A stretch of DNA of 64,000 bases, from positions 1 to 64,000 of the forward strand of contig JAEXFI010000049.1 of NCBI GenBank assembly GCA_023400235.1. Reading direction: 5' to 3'. A program made the translations under genes and the position numbers. The notes below the pieces were generated by a model. That model searched no databases. It worked only from the letters and a program-made list of their open reading frames with translations, and was not told where the DNA came from. Below are positions 6,582 to 14,636 of the stretch, piece after piece (within the stretch, counting starts at the first letter, position 1; every line of letters starts with the position of its first letter). The stretch is from Bacillota bacterium. Its GTDB lineage: Bacteria; Bacillota; Clostridia; Acetivibrionales; DSM-1351.

Positions 6582-9272
6582 ATGAACTCAGAAAAAATAA
6601 TGGTTGTGGACGGAAACAGCATCTTGAACAGAGCCTTTTATGGTTTGAGCAAAAGCGCAATGCTTACAACTTCCGAAGGCATTCATACCAACGCTGTATT
6701 TGGTTTTATCAATATACTCACCAAATACTTGACCGAGGAGAATCCCAAATACCTCTGTGTGGCTTTTGACATGAAGGAACCCACCTTCAGGCACCTGGAA
6801 TATGACAAGTACAAGGCCCAGCGAAAGGGTATGCCGGACGAACTGGCTGTTCAGATGCCCATAATCAAGCAGGTGCTGGATGCAATGAACATCAGAAGAA
6901 TTGAGACCCCCGGGTTTGAGGCTGACGATATTCTGGGGTCCATTTCCCTGTGCGCTGAAGAAAGCGGCATGGAGGCCATATTGCTGACCGGGGACAGGGA
7001 TTCCCTGCAGCTGGCATCAGAAACCACCAGGATAAAACTCCCGGTTACCAGAGGGAACAAAACCGAGACCGATGAATACGACTATCAAAAAGTAGTGGAG
7101 AAATACGGAGTTACACCCAAAATGCTCATTGATGTCAAGGGGCTGATGGGGGATGCCTCGGATAATATTCCGGGAGTCCCTGGAGTTGGTGAAAAAACGG
7201 CGCTGGATCTTATACAGAAGTTTCACAGTATTGAAGAATTGTATGAAAATATAGACAAGGTTGAAAAAAAGGGTGTCCGAGAAAAGCTGGAGACAAACAG
7301 GGAACTGGCATTTCTGAGCAAGAGGCTGGCTACCATCGTGCGGCAGATGCCGTGTATTTCAGACCTTCAGCAGTACGCCAGAACGGATTTTGACAGGGAA
7401 AAGCTTTACAGCATATTTAAGAAGCTTGAATTCAAAACCTTCATAGACAGGTATGGCCTGGGGGATGTGCCCATTGCCGAGGCGTCGGAGGAGATGGACA
7501 TAGAGCATGTCAAGGTGGATACAACCGGTGAGCTGGAGTCCTGCATAAAGGCTGTTGAGGAAAGTAAGAAAATGGCCGTTTACTATCACCTTGATCCTGT
7601 GGATAACAGACTTGACCATTTATGCATATACGCCTGCCGGCAGGAATATGCCCCGGCAGTTTTGGAGTTTACTCAGGAGTTTACGGAAAGTACCGCAATA
7701 GCTGCATTAAAGGATGTTCTTGAAGCTTCGGGCATAAAAAAGTACGGACATGACCTGAAGAAGTTTATAAAATATTGCAAGGCAAGAGGAATTGATGTGA
7801 AGGGTATTGAATTTGATACCATGATCGGGGCATATATCCTTGAGCCTACTCGAAACAGCTATACCATTTCGGAACTGGCGGAGGAAAATCTGAAAAAGAG
7901 CATTCTGCCTGCCGAAATCCTGTATGACAAGCATGGAAGAATGCTGCAGCAGGGACTTGAGGTAAACCCGGCAACAGTCTGTGCTGCCTGCGTTTCTGCC
8001 ATATACCAGTTGACCTTGAAATACGTGCCCATTATTGAGGGCAACGGACAGCATGAACTGTATTATGATATTGAACTGCCGCTGGTAGAGGTTCTGGCAG
8101 ATATGGAGCTGTGGGGTTTTAAGGTGGACGTTGAGGGCCTGAAGGCATATTCCCGGGAAATGGATTCAAGACTGGTCATACTGGAAAATGAAATATATAT
8201 GCTGGCAGGTGAAAATTTTAATATAAATTCTCCCAAACAATTGGGAATAATATTATTTGAGAAGCTGAACCTTCCTGCAGTCAAAAAGACTAAAACCGGA
8301 TACTCCACAGATGCCGAGGTATTGGAGCAGCTGTCTCAGAAGCACGAAATAGTTGACAGGATACTGGAATACAGATCCCTCATGAAGCTGAAATCCACCT
8401 ATGCAGACGGACTGCTGGGCATACTTGACCCTGTTACCTGCAAAATACATTCCAGCTTTAATCAGACTGTCACTGCCACCGGGAGGATCAGCAGCACGGA
8501 GCCGAACCTGCAGAACATACCCATAAAGCTGGAAATGGGCAGAAAAATCAGAAAGGTCTTCATTCCCACGGATGAGAACTTTTTGCTGCTGGATGCGGAT
8601 TATTCCCAGATTGAGCTTAGAGTTCTGGCACATATAACTGGAGATGCCAACATGATATCCGCCTTCAGTAATAACGAGGATATTCATACCACTACGGCCT
8701 CCAAGGTGTTTGGAATTCCCGTGGAGCAGGTAACTCCGCTTATGCGGTCTCGAGCTAAAGCAGTAAATTTTGGTATAGTTTATGGGATTGGTGATTTCAG
8801 CCTGTCAAAGGATATCGGTGTTACCAGGAAGGAAGCTAAGAAATATATTGATGACTACCTGGAGAAGTACTCCAAAGTCAGGGACTATATGAGCGAGACC
8901 GTAGCAAAAGGAAAGGAAGCAGGCTTTGTAACCACACTCTTCAACAGAAGAAGATACCTGCCGGAGCTCAAGGCCAGCAACTTCAATGTCAGGTCCTTTG
9001 GGGAAAGGGTTGCGATGAATACGCCTATACAGGGCAGTGCTGCGGATATAATAAAAATTTCCATGGTTAAGGTTTACAGCGAGCTAAAGAAAAGAAAGCT
9101 TAAGTCCAGGCTCATTCTCCAGGTACACGATGAGCTCATAGTTGAGACGGAGAAATCCGAGCTGGAAGAGGTTTCCGCATTGCTTAAGCAATGTATGGAG
9201 CAGGCCGTTGAACTCAAGGTGCCTATGACTGTTGAGGTAAAGAGTGGTGAAAGCTGGTATGAGACAAAGTAA
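6582..9272 (+). CDS. polA: DNA polymerase I
   Basis: The protein has 896 residues, the normal length. Residues 1-290 form the 5' nuclease (FEADDILGS and the GVPGVGEKTA helix-hairpin-helix). The polymerase domain shows motif A (DADYSQIELRVLAHI), motif B (RSRAKAVNFGIVYGI) and motif C (LQVHDELI). The 3'-5' exonuclease fold sits between them, but its first motif is degenerate: YYHLDPVD replaces the DxE metal-binding pair, so proofreading is probably lost, as in Bacillus PolA. It acts in Okazaki fragment maturation and excision repair. GGAGG lies seven bases upstream of the ATG. coaE overlaps its end. Confidence 0.97.
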   Translation: MNSEKIMVVDGNSILNRAFYGLSKSAMLTTSEGIHTNAVFGFINILTKYLTEENPKYLCVAFDMKEPTFRHLEYDKYKAQRKGMPDELAVQMPIIKQVLDAMNIRRIETPGFEADDILGSISLCAEESGMEAILLTGDRDSLQLASETTRIKLPVTRGNKTETDEYDYQKVVEKYGVTPKMLIDVKGLMGDASDNIPGVPGVGEKTALDLIQKFHSIEELYENIDKVEKKGVREKLETNRELAFLSKRLATIVRQMPCISDLQQYARTDFDREKLYSIFKKLEFKTFIDRYGLGDVPIAEASEEMDIEHVKVDTTGELESCIKAVEESKKMAVYYHLDPVDNRLDHLCIYACRQEYAPAVLEFTQEFTESTAIAALKDVLEASGIKKYGHDLKKFIKYCKARGIDVKGIEFDTMIGAYILEPTRNSYTISELAEENLKKSILPAEILYDKHGRMLQQGLEVNPATVCAACVSAIYQLTLKYVPIIEGNGQHELYYDIELPLVEVLADMELWGFKVDVEGLKAYSREMDSRLVILENEIYMLAGENFNINSPKQLGIILFEKLNLPAVKKTKTGYSTDAEVLEQLSQKHEIVDRILEYRSLMKLKSTYADGLLGILDPVTCKIHSSFNQTVTATGRISSTEPNLQNIPIKLEMGRKIRKVFIPTDENFLLLDADYSQIELRVLAHITGDANMISAFSNNEDIHTTTASKVFGIPVEQVTPLMRSRAKAVNFGIVYGIGDFSLSKDIGVTRKEAKKYIDDYLEKYSKVRDYMSETVAKGKEAGFVTTLFNRRRYLPELKASNFNVRSFGERVAMNTPIQGSAADIIKISMVKVYSELKKRKLKSRLILQVHDELIVETEKSELEEVSALLKQCMEQAVELKVPMTVEVKSGESWYETK

Positions 9273-9870
9273 CTGCTCCCTGGTGCTTGGAATAACCGGA
9301 GGCATAGGCAGCGGCAAAAGCACTGTCAGCAGTATTTTAAAAGAAATGGGAGCCGCCGTAATAGATGCAGATATGATAAGCAGACAGGTGGTGATGCCGG
9401 GAGAAAAGGCCCTGGAGGAGTTGACGGAGGCCTTTGGCAAGGATATACTGGATGAATCGGGTCAGCTTGACCGGCAGGGGATGGCCCGGCTGGTTTTTGG
9501 CAACAGTGAAAAACTTCTGAAACTAAACGGCATTGTGCATAAATATGTTGCTCAAAGAATAAAAGATAATGTGAAGGAACAGCTGTCAAAAAAGACGAAG
9601 ATTATAGTTATTGATGCTCCAATACCCATAAAGACAGGTTTTTTGGATTTATGCCAAAAGGTATGGACAGTTGCTGCAGATAGGGAGTTACGTATAAATC
9701 GGATAATGGAACGAAACGGGATGACGTATGAAGAAGCTGTTTCCAGGATCAATTCCCAGCTTAATGAGCAGGAATATATAAAAATTGCCCATACTGTGAT
9801 ATATAATAACCGTGATTACTCTCATTTGAGGGAAGAAGTACAAAGTCAGATAGACGGGCTGCTAAGGTGA
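9259..9870 (+). CDS. coaE: Dephospho-CoA kinase
   Basis: This enzyme catalyses the last step of coenzyme A synthesis, phosphorylating the ribose 3'-OH of dephospho-CoA. A P-loop, GITGGIGSGKSTVS, lies near the N-terminus, followed by the DADMISRQV substrate motif and a lid region with basic residues. From the ATG at 9259 it is 203 residues, normal for the family; an in-frame GTG at 9244 would add five residues. The start overlaps the end of polA by 14 bp, so translation is probably coupled. The polA-coaE-transglycosylase order is common in Clostridia. Confidence 0.94.
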   Translation: MRQSNCSLVLGITGGIGSGKSTVSSILKEMGAAVIDADMISRQVVMPGEKALEELTEAFGKDILDESGQLDRQGMARLVFGNSEKLLKLNGIVHKYVAQRIKDNVKEQLSKKTKIIVIDAPIPIKTGFLDLCQKVWTVAADRELRINRIMERNGMTYEEAVSRINSQLNEQEYIKIAHTVIYNNRDYSHLREEVQSQIDGLLR

Positions 9871-9874
9871 TTTT

Positions 9875-10453
9875 TTGAAGAAGAAGACTTCAGGCAGGTA
9901 TAAAACTTTTTTTGTATTTTTACTGGTGGTATTTTTGGCTCTGTTTGCAATAACAGTGGTCAAGTATGCTCTGTATTATATGTACCCTACTACATATTCG
10001 CAATATGTGGAAAAATATGCACAGGAGTATGAACTGGATAAGCTTCTGGTCTATTCCATGATTAAGGCGGAAAGTGGTTTTGACTCCGATGCAGTGTCTC
10101 CCAGAAATGCAAAGGGTCTTATGCAGATTATGGACGGTACGGGAGAATGGGCCGCAGAGAAAATCTCTATTGAAAACTTCGAGACAGTGCAATTGCTGGA
10201 GCCTGAAACCAATATTCGGATTGGCTGCTGGTACATTGCCAGACTTCTGAAGCAGTATGATCAGAATATGGAACTGGCTTTGGCTGCATATAATGCCGGA
10301 AGCGGCAATGTCTCAAAATGGCTGAAGGATGGCAGCGTCAGCAGTGACGGAAAAACACTGGACAGGATACCCTTTGAGGAAACCAGAAATTATGTGGATA
10401 AAATAAAGAAATATAACTGGATGTACAATAAACTCTACAACCGGCAAAAATAA
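9875..10453 (+). CDS. Membrane-anchored lytic transglycosylase (SLT family)
   Basis: It has 192 residues with a TTG start four bases after the coaE stop; AAGGTGA overlapping that stop serves as ribosome site. A basic N-terminus and one membrane helix (about residues 10-32) anchor it with the catalytic domain outside. The SLT domain has the catalytic Glu in MIKAESGF, then AKGLMQIM and the AYNAGSGNV motif. It cleaves peptidoglycan glycan strands to form 1,6-anhydro-muramyl ends, probably in wall remodelling or insertion of large complexes. A hairpin terminator follows. Confidence 0.92.
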   Translation: MKKKTSGRYKTFFVFLLVVFLALFAITVVKYALYYMYPTTYSQYVEKYAQEYELDKLLVYSMIKAESGFDSDAVSPRNAKGLMQIMDGTGEWAAEKISIENFETVQLLEPETNIRIGCWYIARLLKQYDQNMELALAAYNAGSGNVSKWLKDGSVSSDGKTLDRIPFEETRNYVDKIKKYNWMYNKLYNRQK

Positions 10454-10471
10454 AACTTTATTAATAGGCAG

Positions 10472-10500
10472 CGGGAGCGCCGTACAGGCGGCTCCCGTTT
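10472..10500. terminator. Bidirectional terminator between the transglycosylase and aroF genes
   Basis: CGGGAGCGCC and GGCGGCTCCCG pair around a five-base loop with one bulge, followed by GTTTATT on the plus strand and preceded by A-rich sequence (U-rich on the minus transcript). It lies between two convergent genes. Confidence 0.7.
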
Positions 10501-10523
10501 ATTGCATCAAGTCAAACAGATAA

Positions 10524-11537
10524 CTATAATTTTCTTTGCACCGACTGGGCCACAAGTCTTAACTCAGCCATGAGTGACTCAAACTTCTCGGGCCTGAGTG
10601 ATTGAGGGCCGTCACAAAGCGCACAGGGAGGATTGGGATGGACTTCTATAATCAAGCCGTCTGCTCCGGTGGCTATGGCCCCCTTTGCCAGTGCGGGCAC
10701 ATACTTCCAATTGCCTGTGGCGTGGCTCGGGTCAACAACTATGGGGAGATGAGACACCTCTTTGATGACAGGTATTGAGCTTAAATCCAGTGTATTCCTG
10801 GTAGCAGTCTCAAAGGTCCGGATTCCTCTCTCACATAGGATTACATTGTGGTTGCCCTCGGCAATTATATATTCCGCAGCCATAAGCCATTCCTCAATTG
10901 TGGCAGAAAGGCCTCTTTTGAGAAGTACGGGCTTGTTGGTCATACCAACCTCGCTTAGCAGCCTGAAGTTCTGCATATTTCTTGCACCAATCTGGAATAT
11001 GTCCGTGTAAGTGTTGACCAATTCAACATCTCTGGTATCGACTACTTCTGTAACAAGCTTCAGTCCGGTTGCTTCACGGCCGGCTACCATGATTTTCAGA
11101 CCGTCCTCCTCAAGGCCTTGAAAGGCGTAGGGAGAACTTCTGGGCTTAAAGGCTCCGCCCCGCAATATCTTGGCTCCGGATCTCTTGACGCTCCTGGCGG
11201 TTTCGACAAAATCTTTTTCATTCTCTATGGCACAGGGGCCGGCCATGACCACAATTTCATCTCCTCCTATTCGAACGTCCCCAACTTCAATAACCGTAGG
11301 GGTCTGCTGGAGCTCATTGCTGGCCAGCTTGTACGGTTTCATTATTGGAACCAGGGTTTCCACACCGGGCATCTGTGAAATTGCGTGAAGGTTTAAAAGT
11401 CTCTTGTCACCAATGGCACCGATTACTGTCTTAATGTCTCCGTAAATCGGGTGAGTTTTGAAGCCCAGCTCTATAAGTTTGTTTTCTACGTTTTCAATAT
11501 CCTTTTTGGTAGCGTTCTGTCCCATTACAATAATCAT
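10524..11537 (-). CDS. aroF: 3-Deoxy-7-phosphoheptulonate synthase (DAHP synthase, AroF/I-beta type)
   Basis: The 337 residues begin with a ~70-residue ferredoxin-like regulatory domain (MIIVMGQNATKKDIENVE), as in Thermotoga-type DAHP synthases. A TIM barrel follows with MAGPCAIE, KILRGGAFKPRSSPY, VLLKRG and VDPSHATG. It condenses phosphoenolpyruvate with erythrose 4-phosphate, the first step of the shikimate pathway. The ribosome site AGGAGGT precedes the ATG. A T-box leader lies directly upstream, so expression should rise when one aminoacyl-tRNA is scarce. It is transcribed against polA/coaE. Confidence 0.95.
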   Translation of the reverse strand: MIIVMGQNATKKDIENVENKLIELGFKTHPIYGDIKTVIGAIGDKRLLNLHAISQMPGVETLVPIMKPYKLASNELQQTPTVIEVGDVRIGGDEIVVMAGPCAIENEKDFVETARSVKRSGAKILRGGAFKPRSSPYAFQGLEEDGLKIMVAGREATGLKLVTEVVDTRDVELVNTYTDIFQIGARNMQNFRLLSEVGMTNKPVLLKRGLSATIEEWLMAAEYIIAEGNHNVILCERGIRTFETATRNTLDLSSIPVIKEVSHLPIVVDPSHATGNWKYVPALAKGAIATGADGLIIEVHPNPPCALCDGPQSLRPEKFESLMAELRLVAQSVQRKL

Positions 11538-11589
11538 AAAATACCTCCTGAGAATAATTTTTTTGCATAGCCCTGAAATGTTGTATAAA

Positions 11590-11925
11590 TAAAAAAGCCC
11601 TCATCCCTGTGTAAAAGGGACGAGGACTTATAGTCCACGCGGTACCACCCAATTTGGTAAAAACCATCTCGTTCATGTACGGGAACTGCATATCCGATAC
11701 ACTCCTTCTGTAACGGGAAAGGCCCGGTATGACCTACAAATCAGGTTCAATCATACTGTTCATGGGAGAACTTGCAAATATACTATCCTGCAGTACTTTC
11801 ACCGTCTACTGCTCGCTTTGGGGAATCATACAATATGCCAACCGATTCTGATAAAGCCAAATCGGTTTTCCCATTCATCACATTTTTATTTAAGCTGTAA
11901 TTGTTAAGCTATAATATTAATAAAT
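11590..11925 (-). ncRNA. T-box riboswitch leader of aroF
   Basis: On the minus strand the conserved T-box core GGGTGGTACCGCG lies at 11638-11650, followed by a terminator hairpin (11590-11630) with a T-run. Upstream, a distal stem I hairpin with loop GACGGTGAAAG and a stem I base (ATGGGA with TCCCAT) are recognisable. T-boxes bind uncharged tRNA and favour antitermination. The variable base of the UGGN bulge is U, which would pair with a discriminator A as in tRNA-Phe or tRNA-Tyr. A TTC in the 3' side of stem I could be a Phe specifier, but I could not fix the specifier loop. Confidence 0.93.
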
Positions 11926-11955
11926 ATACTAACATGTTCCTTTTAATGGTGTCAA
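11926..11955 (-). promoter_or_regulatory. Promoter of the T-box/aroF transcript
   Basis: Minus strand TTGACA (11950-11955) and TAGTAT (11926-11931) are separated by 18 bp, directly upstream of the T-box leader. The perfect -35 box supports a vegetative sigma-A promoter. Confidence 0.65.
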
Positions 11956-12024
11956 CTGTTTTTTACATATGAGTTATAAAAAGCCAGTCATACATGTTCT
12001 CAAACGTATTAAAAGGGTAAGCAT

Positions 12025-12777
12025 TCAAGTGGCCTTTAATATGCGCTCCATGACCGAGGACCTTGCAGCCTCCTCAAAGGTATCGTCCAGAACTCCCAGA
12101 ACTTCAAAATCCTGGTATTTCTGTTTGAGTGCCAGTGACAGCAGGTGATCTGTCAGCAGTGGGTTCTTTGGCAGCAGGCTCCCGTGAGAATAGGAGCAAA
12201 AGACATTTTTGTACACCGCACCCTCAAAGCCGTCCTCACCGTTGTTGCCATTACCTGAAATGATTCTGCCCAAAGGCTTTATACCCTGTCCCAGATAAGT
12301 TCTGCCGGAGTGGTTCTCAAAGCCTACAATCTTTAGCGGATTATCCCCGGTTTTAATAATGTCGCTTTCAAATACAATATTTCCTATCATGCGATCTTTT
12401 CCGCCTATGGTCCATAAATCCAGGGCCCCAAGGAACTCTATTTCCTTTCCGTCCCAGGTTTTATAATACCTGCCCATGAGCTGGTAGCCTCCGCAGATGC
12501 AAAGGAAAACCTTCATGCCTTCTACAGCGGCCTTTATATCCGAACCCTTCTGATTTAAAACATCCGACTGGATTATTTCCTGCTCGTAATCCTGTCCGCC
12601 CCCGAGAAATACTATATCATACAGAGCCGGATCAAAAGAATCGCCTATGGTTATGTTTGTGACCCTGGTGTCTATGCCGTGCCACTGGGAACGCTTTTGC
12701 AGGGCCAGTATATTGCCCCTGTCCCCATAGGTGTTGAGCAGGTCGGGGTATAAATGACATATATTCAAATCATACAT
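12025..12777 (-). CDS. gatD: Lipid II isoglutaminyl synthase, glutamine amidotransferase subunit GatD
   Basis: At 250 residues it is a class I glutamine amidotransferase domain with nucleophile Cys in FLCICGGYQ, an oxyanion GGG (FLGGGQDYEQ) and the catalytic His in YSHGSLLPKNP. With MurT it amidates the alpha-carboxyl of the D-Glu in lipid II stem peptides, supplying ammonia from glutamine. It lies one base after the murT stop, so the two are co-translated and act as a heterodimer in the cytoplasm. The cobyric-acid-synthase-like family is broader, but pairing with a Mur-ligase-like partner fixes the call. Confidence 0.92.
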   Translation of the reverse strand: MYDLNICHLYPDLLNTYGDRGNILALQKRSQWHGIDTRVTNITIGDSFDPALYDIVFLGGGQDYEQEIIQSDVLNQKGSDIKAAVEGMKVFLCICGGYQLMGRYYKTWDGKEIEFLGALDLWTIGGKDRMIGNIVFESDIIKTGDNPLKIVGFENHSGRTYLGQGIKPLGRIISGNGNNGEDGFEGAVYKNVFCSYSHGSLLPKNPLLTDHLLSLALKQKYQDFEVLGVLDDTFEEAARSSVMERILKAT

Positions 12778-12778
12778 A

Positions 12779-14191
12779 TTATTTCCAGAACTCCTTTAAA
12801 TTGTACTTTTTCATTAGGATACCACGAATGTCAAGCATGGCGGTATAAGTGGGCAATATGTGGAAGCAGCCGCCTGGTGGAGTCTCTTCCAGACCACGCT
12901 CCAGCAATAGGTGGTAATCCTTTACTATACGTATCTTCCTTGTGTCCAGGCCGCTGTATTTAAGCCGCACAGCCATATCCTCACCGCGGATGCCTGAGGC
13001 GAACAAGTTGCCTATTTTATGGGAGCTGCTGTTAAGCTGCTCGAAATCCACATCCCAAAGCCAGGAAATATCAGTACCGTCAGCAAGATTGTCGTTTATG
13101 AGAAAAGCCGCATTTAACACCTGGTCGTCCAGGGTTAAAAAACTCAGTACCTGATTGAAGCCCGTGGGATTCTTTACCAGGATGAGCTTTATTGTCTTAT
13201 CTCCCACGGTTATTGACTCCATTCTTCCAAAGCCGCATTCAAAGGACTCAAGAGCAGCCGTCACTGACTGTCCACCGTAGCCCAGAGTCAGTCCGCAGGC
13301 TGCTGCTGCCATTGCATTATACACGTTGTACAGTCCCGGCAGATTTATTCTTGTGGTGTGCTGCTGTATGTCCGCTGACAGCGGAGGCCTGCTTATCCAG
13401 TCAATTTTGGTAAAACTGCTTCCGGCCTCTCTTATGCCTGTACATTCAAGCTCTGCCGCCGGTCTCCTGTAGCCGCAGTTATTGCAGTAAAAACCCCCCA
13501 GGTGTCCATATACCCGGTTGGTGTACTCGTATTTGCTCTTGCAGCGTATACAGAACATGGCATCAGTATTAATATCTTCAGCTCCGGGCTTTCCTCCGGT
13601 ATCCGCATCAGCTGCCATACCGTAATAGAGTACCTGCTTTTCCGTTGCTGTTCCCAGTGAGGCACATATGGAGTCATCGGCATTGAGAATAAGGGAGGTA
13701 CTGCTTGGAAGCCTGTCCAACCCGGCTTTGACAGCGTTGAGGGTGGAATAGAGCTCACCGTACCTGTCCAGCTGATCCCTGAAAAAGTTTGTTACTACCA
13801 CGGCCTTGGGCTGCAGATGCTTTGTGACCTGATTGAAGGCTGCTTCGTCACTTTCTATAAGTGCCACCTTGTGACGTGGCCTGCCTGTCAGCGTTACTGC
13901 CTGGATGAATAATGTGGTTATACCGCTTAGAAGGTTAGCGCCTGACTTATTTGTTATGTAATCAACGGAATTGTTCTTAAGAATTTCCTCAATTATTCTG
14001 GTGGTGGTGGTTTTACCGTTTGTGCCGGTTACCATGATAATCTCAAAGTTACAGGCGATTGACCTAAGAATGCCGGGGTAGACCTTAAAGGCCAGTTTTC
14101 CCGGAAGTGTGGTTCCGCCTCTTTTCATAATGCGAAGCAGCTTTATGGCCAGCTTTGCCGTAAAAATGGATACTACTTTTCTAAAATTCAT
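12779..14191 (-). CDS. murT: Lipid II isoglutaminyl synthase, Mur ligase-like subunit MurT
   Basis: It has 470 residues. The ATP-binding P-loop TGTNGKTTTTR lies near residue 55, followed by the Mur ligase central domain (TNFFRDQLDRYGE). A four-cysteine zinc ribbon, CIRCKSKYEY through CNNCGYRRP, is inserted in the middle domain, a hallmark of MurT. The C-terminal DUF1727-type domain follows. It activates the D-Glu carboxylate of lipid II with ATP for amidation by GatD. It is transcribed away from the murA 3' fragment with a TATAAT-containing region upstream near 14265. Confidence 0.93.
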   Translation of the reverse strand: MNFRKVVSIFTAKLAIKLLRIMKRGGTTLPGKLAFKVYPGILRSIACNFEIIMVTGTNGKTTTTRIIEEILKNNSVDYITNKSGANLLSGITTLFIQAVTLTGRPRHKVALIESDEAAFNQVTKHLQPKAVVVTNFFRDQLDRYGELYSTLNAVKAGLDRLPSSTSLILNADDSICASLGTATEKQVLYYGMAADADTGGKPGAEDINTDAMFCIRCKSKYEYTNRVYGHLGGFYCNNCGYRRPAAELECTGIREAGSSFTKIDWISRPPLSADIQQHTTRINLPGLYNVYNAMAAAACGLTLGYGGQSVTAALESFECGFGRMESITVGDKTIKLILVKNPTGFNQVLSFLTLDDQVLNAAFLINDNLADGTDISWLWDVDFEQLNSSSHKIGNLFASGIRGEDMAVRLKYSGLDTRKIRIVKDYHLLLERGLEETPPGGCFHILPTYTAMLDIRGILMKKYNLKEFWK

Positions 14192-14626
14192 AAATGCTCC
14201 CTGAAACGACTCCTATTAATATTTCTGGTATTGTCTGTGTTATTGAATAAACCATTATAATTAACCATTATAACATCTTCTTGGCTTTTTAAAACATTAA
14301 TTTAACCTGTAGTGCTAATTAAAAATGCGGTGCTAGTCCTTTAATCATACTGCGCATTTATTTAAAGTCGTCCTTACGTGATTAGCAAACTTGTCCCATA
14401 AAGACTTTATTAACCAGCACTGCATGTTAATTTATGCGCTGTGCTATTAAAAGTATTGACTTATATAATGAATTTTAGCAGAGGATATAAAAAATGTTGG
14501 ATAAATTGATAAATTGGCCATTAAGCATTTAAGCATTCAGGCTTGAATATTTTACAACGTGTTTGATGGGCAATATGTTTTTATGGTATAATAACCCTGT
14601 CAAAAGCCAATAAAATAATACACACA
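14192..14626. other. AT-rich intergenic region before the murA 3' junction
   Basis: No gene is seen. The left part should hold the murT promoter (minus-strand TATAAT near 14262-14267). The middle (14305-14455) has several copies of a short degenerate motif built around GTGCTA/AGCACT and TTAATTTA in both orientations, suggesting decayed repeats. The right end holds a plus-strand promoter, listed separately. Nothing resembles an integrase, att site or the missing start of murA. Confidence 0.5.
14563..14592 (+). promoter_or_regulatory. Candidate promoter at the right edge of the inserted segment, driving murA 3' part and ftsQ
   Basis: TTGATG and TATAAT are 18 bp apart, ending 44 bp before the murA junction. 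If active it would supply transcription to ftsQ and genes beyond, relieving polarity of the murA split. It might be the original murA promoter or a promoter brought in with the segment. Confidence 0.5.
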
Positions 14627-14636
14627 GGTGGCTGTG
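14627..14636 (+). repeat. Right copy of 10-bp direct repeat bounding the murA insertion
   Basis: GGTGGCTGTG, one mismatch from the left copy at 3999-4008, in the same orientation and the same MurA reading frame. Confidence 0.7.

Larger units (their letters stand above)
4009..14636. other. 10.6-kb intervening segment splitting murA
   Basis: The segment is delimited by the two murA junctions. It holds a receiver gene, ECF sigma and anti-sigma, polA, coaE, a lytic transglycosylase, aroF with a T-box, gatD and murT. No integrase, serine recombinase, transposase or excisionase is visible, and no terminal inverted repeat beyond the short direct repeat. Base composition resembles the surrounding backbone. 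Because polA and coaE are normally essential, this is not an ordinary mobile cargo. It may be a translocated chromosomal block, an element mobilised by a recombinase encoded elsewhere, or an assembly join. Confidence 0.75.

Noticed and set aside
4009..14636. Group II intron, intein or prophage splitting murA
   Set aside because: There is no reverse transcriptase, maturase, intein splice motif or phage gene; the content is ordinary chromosomal genes on both strands.
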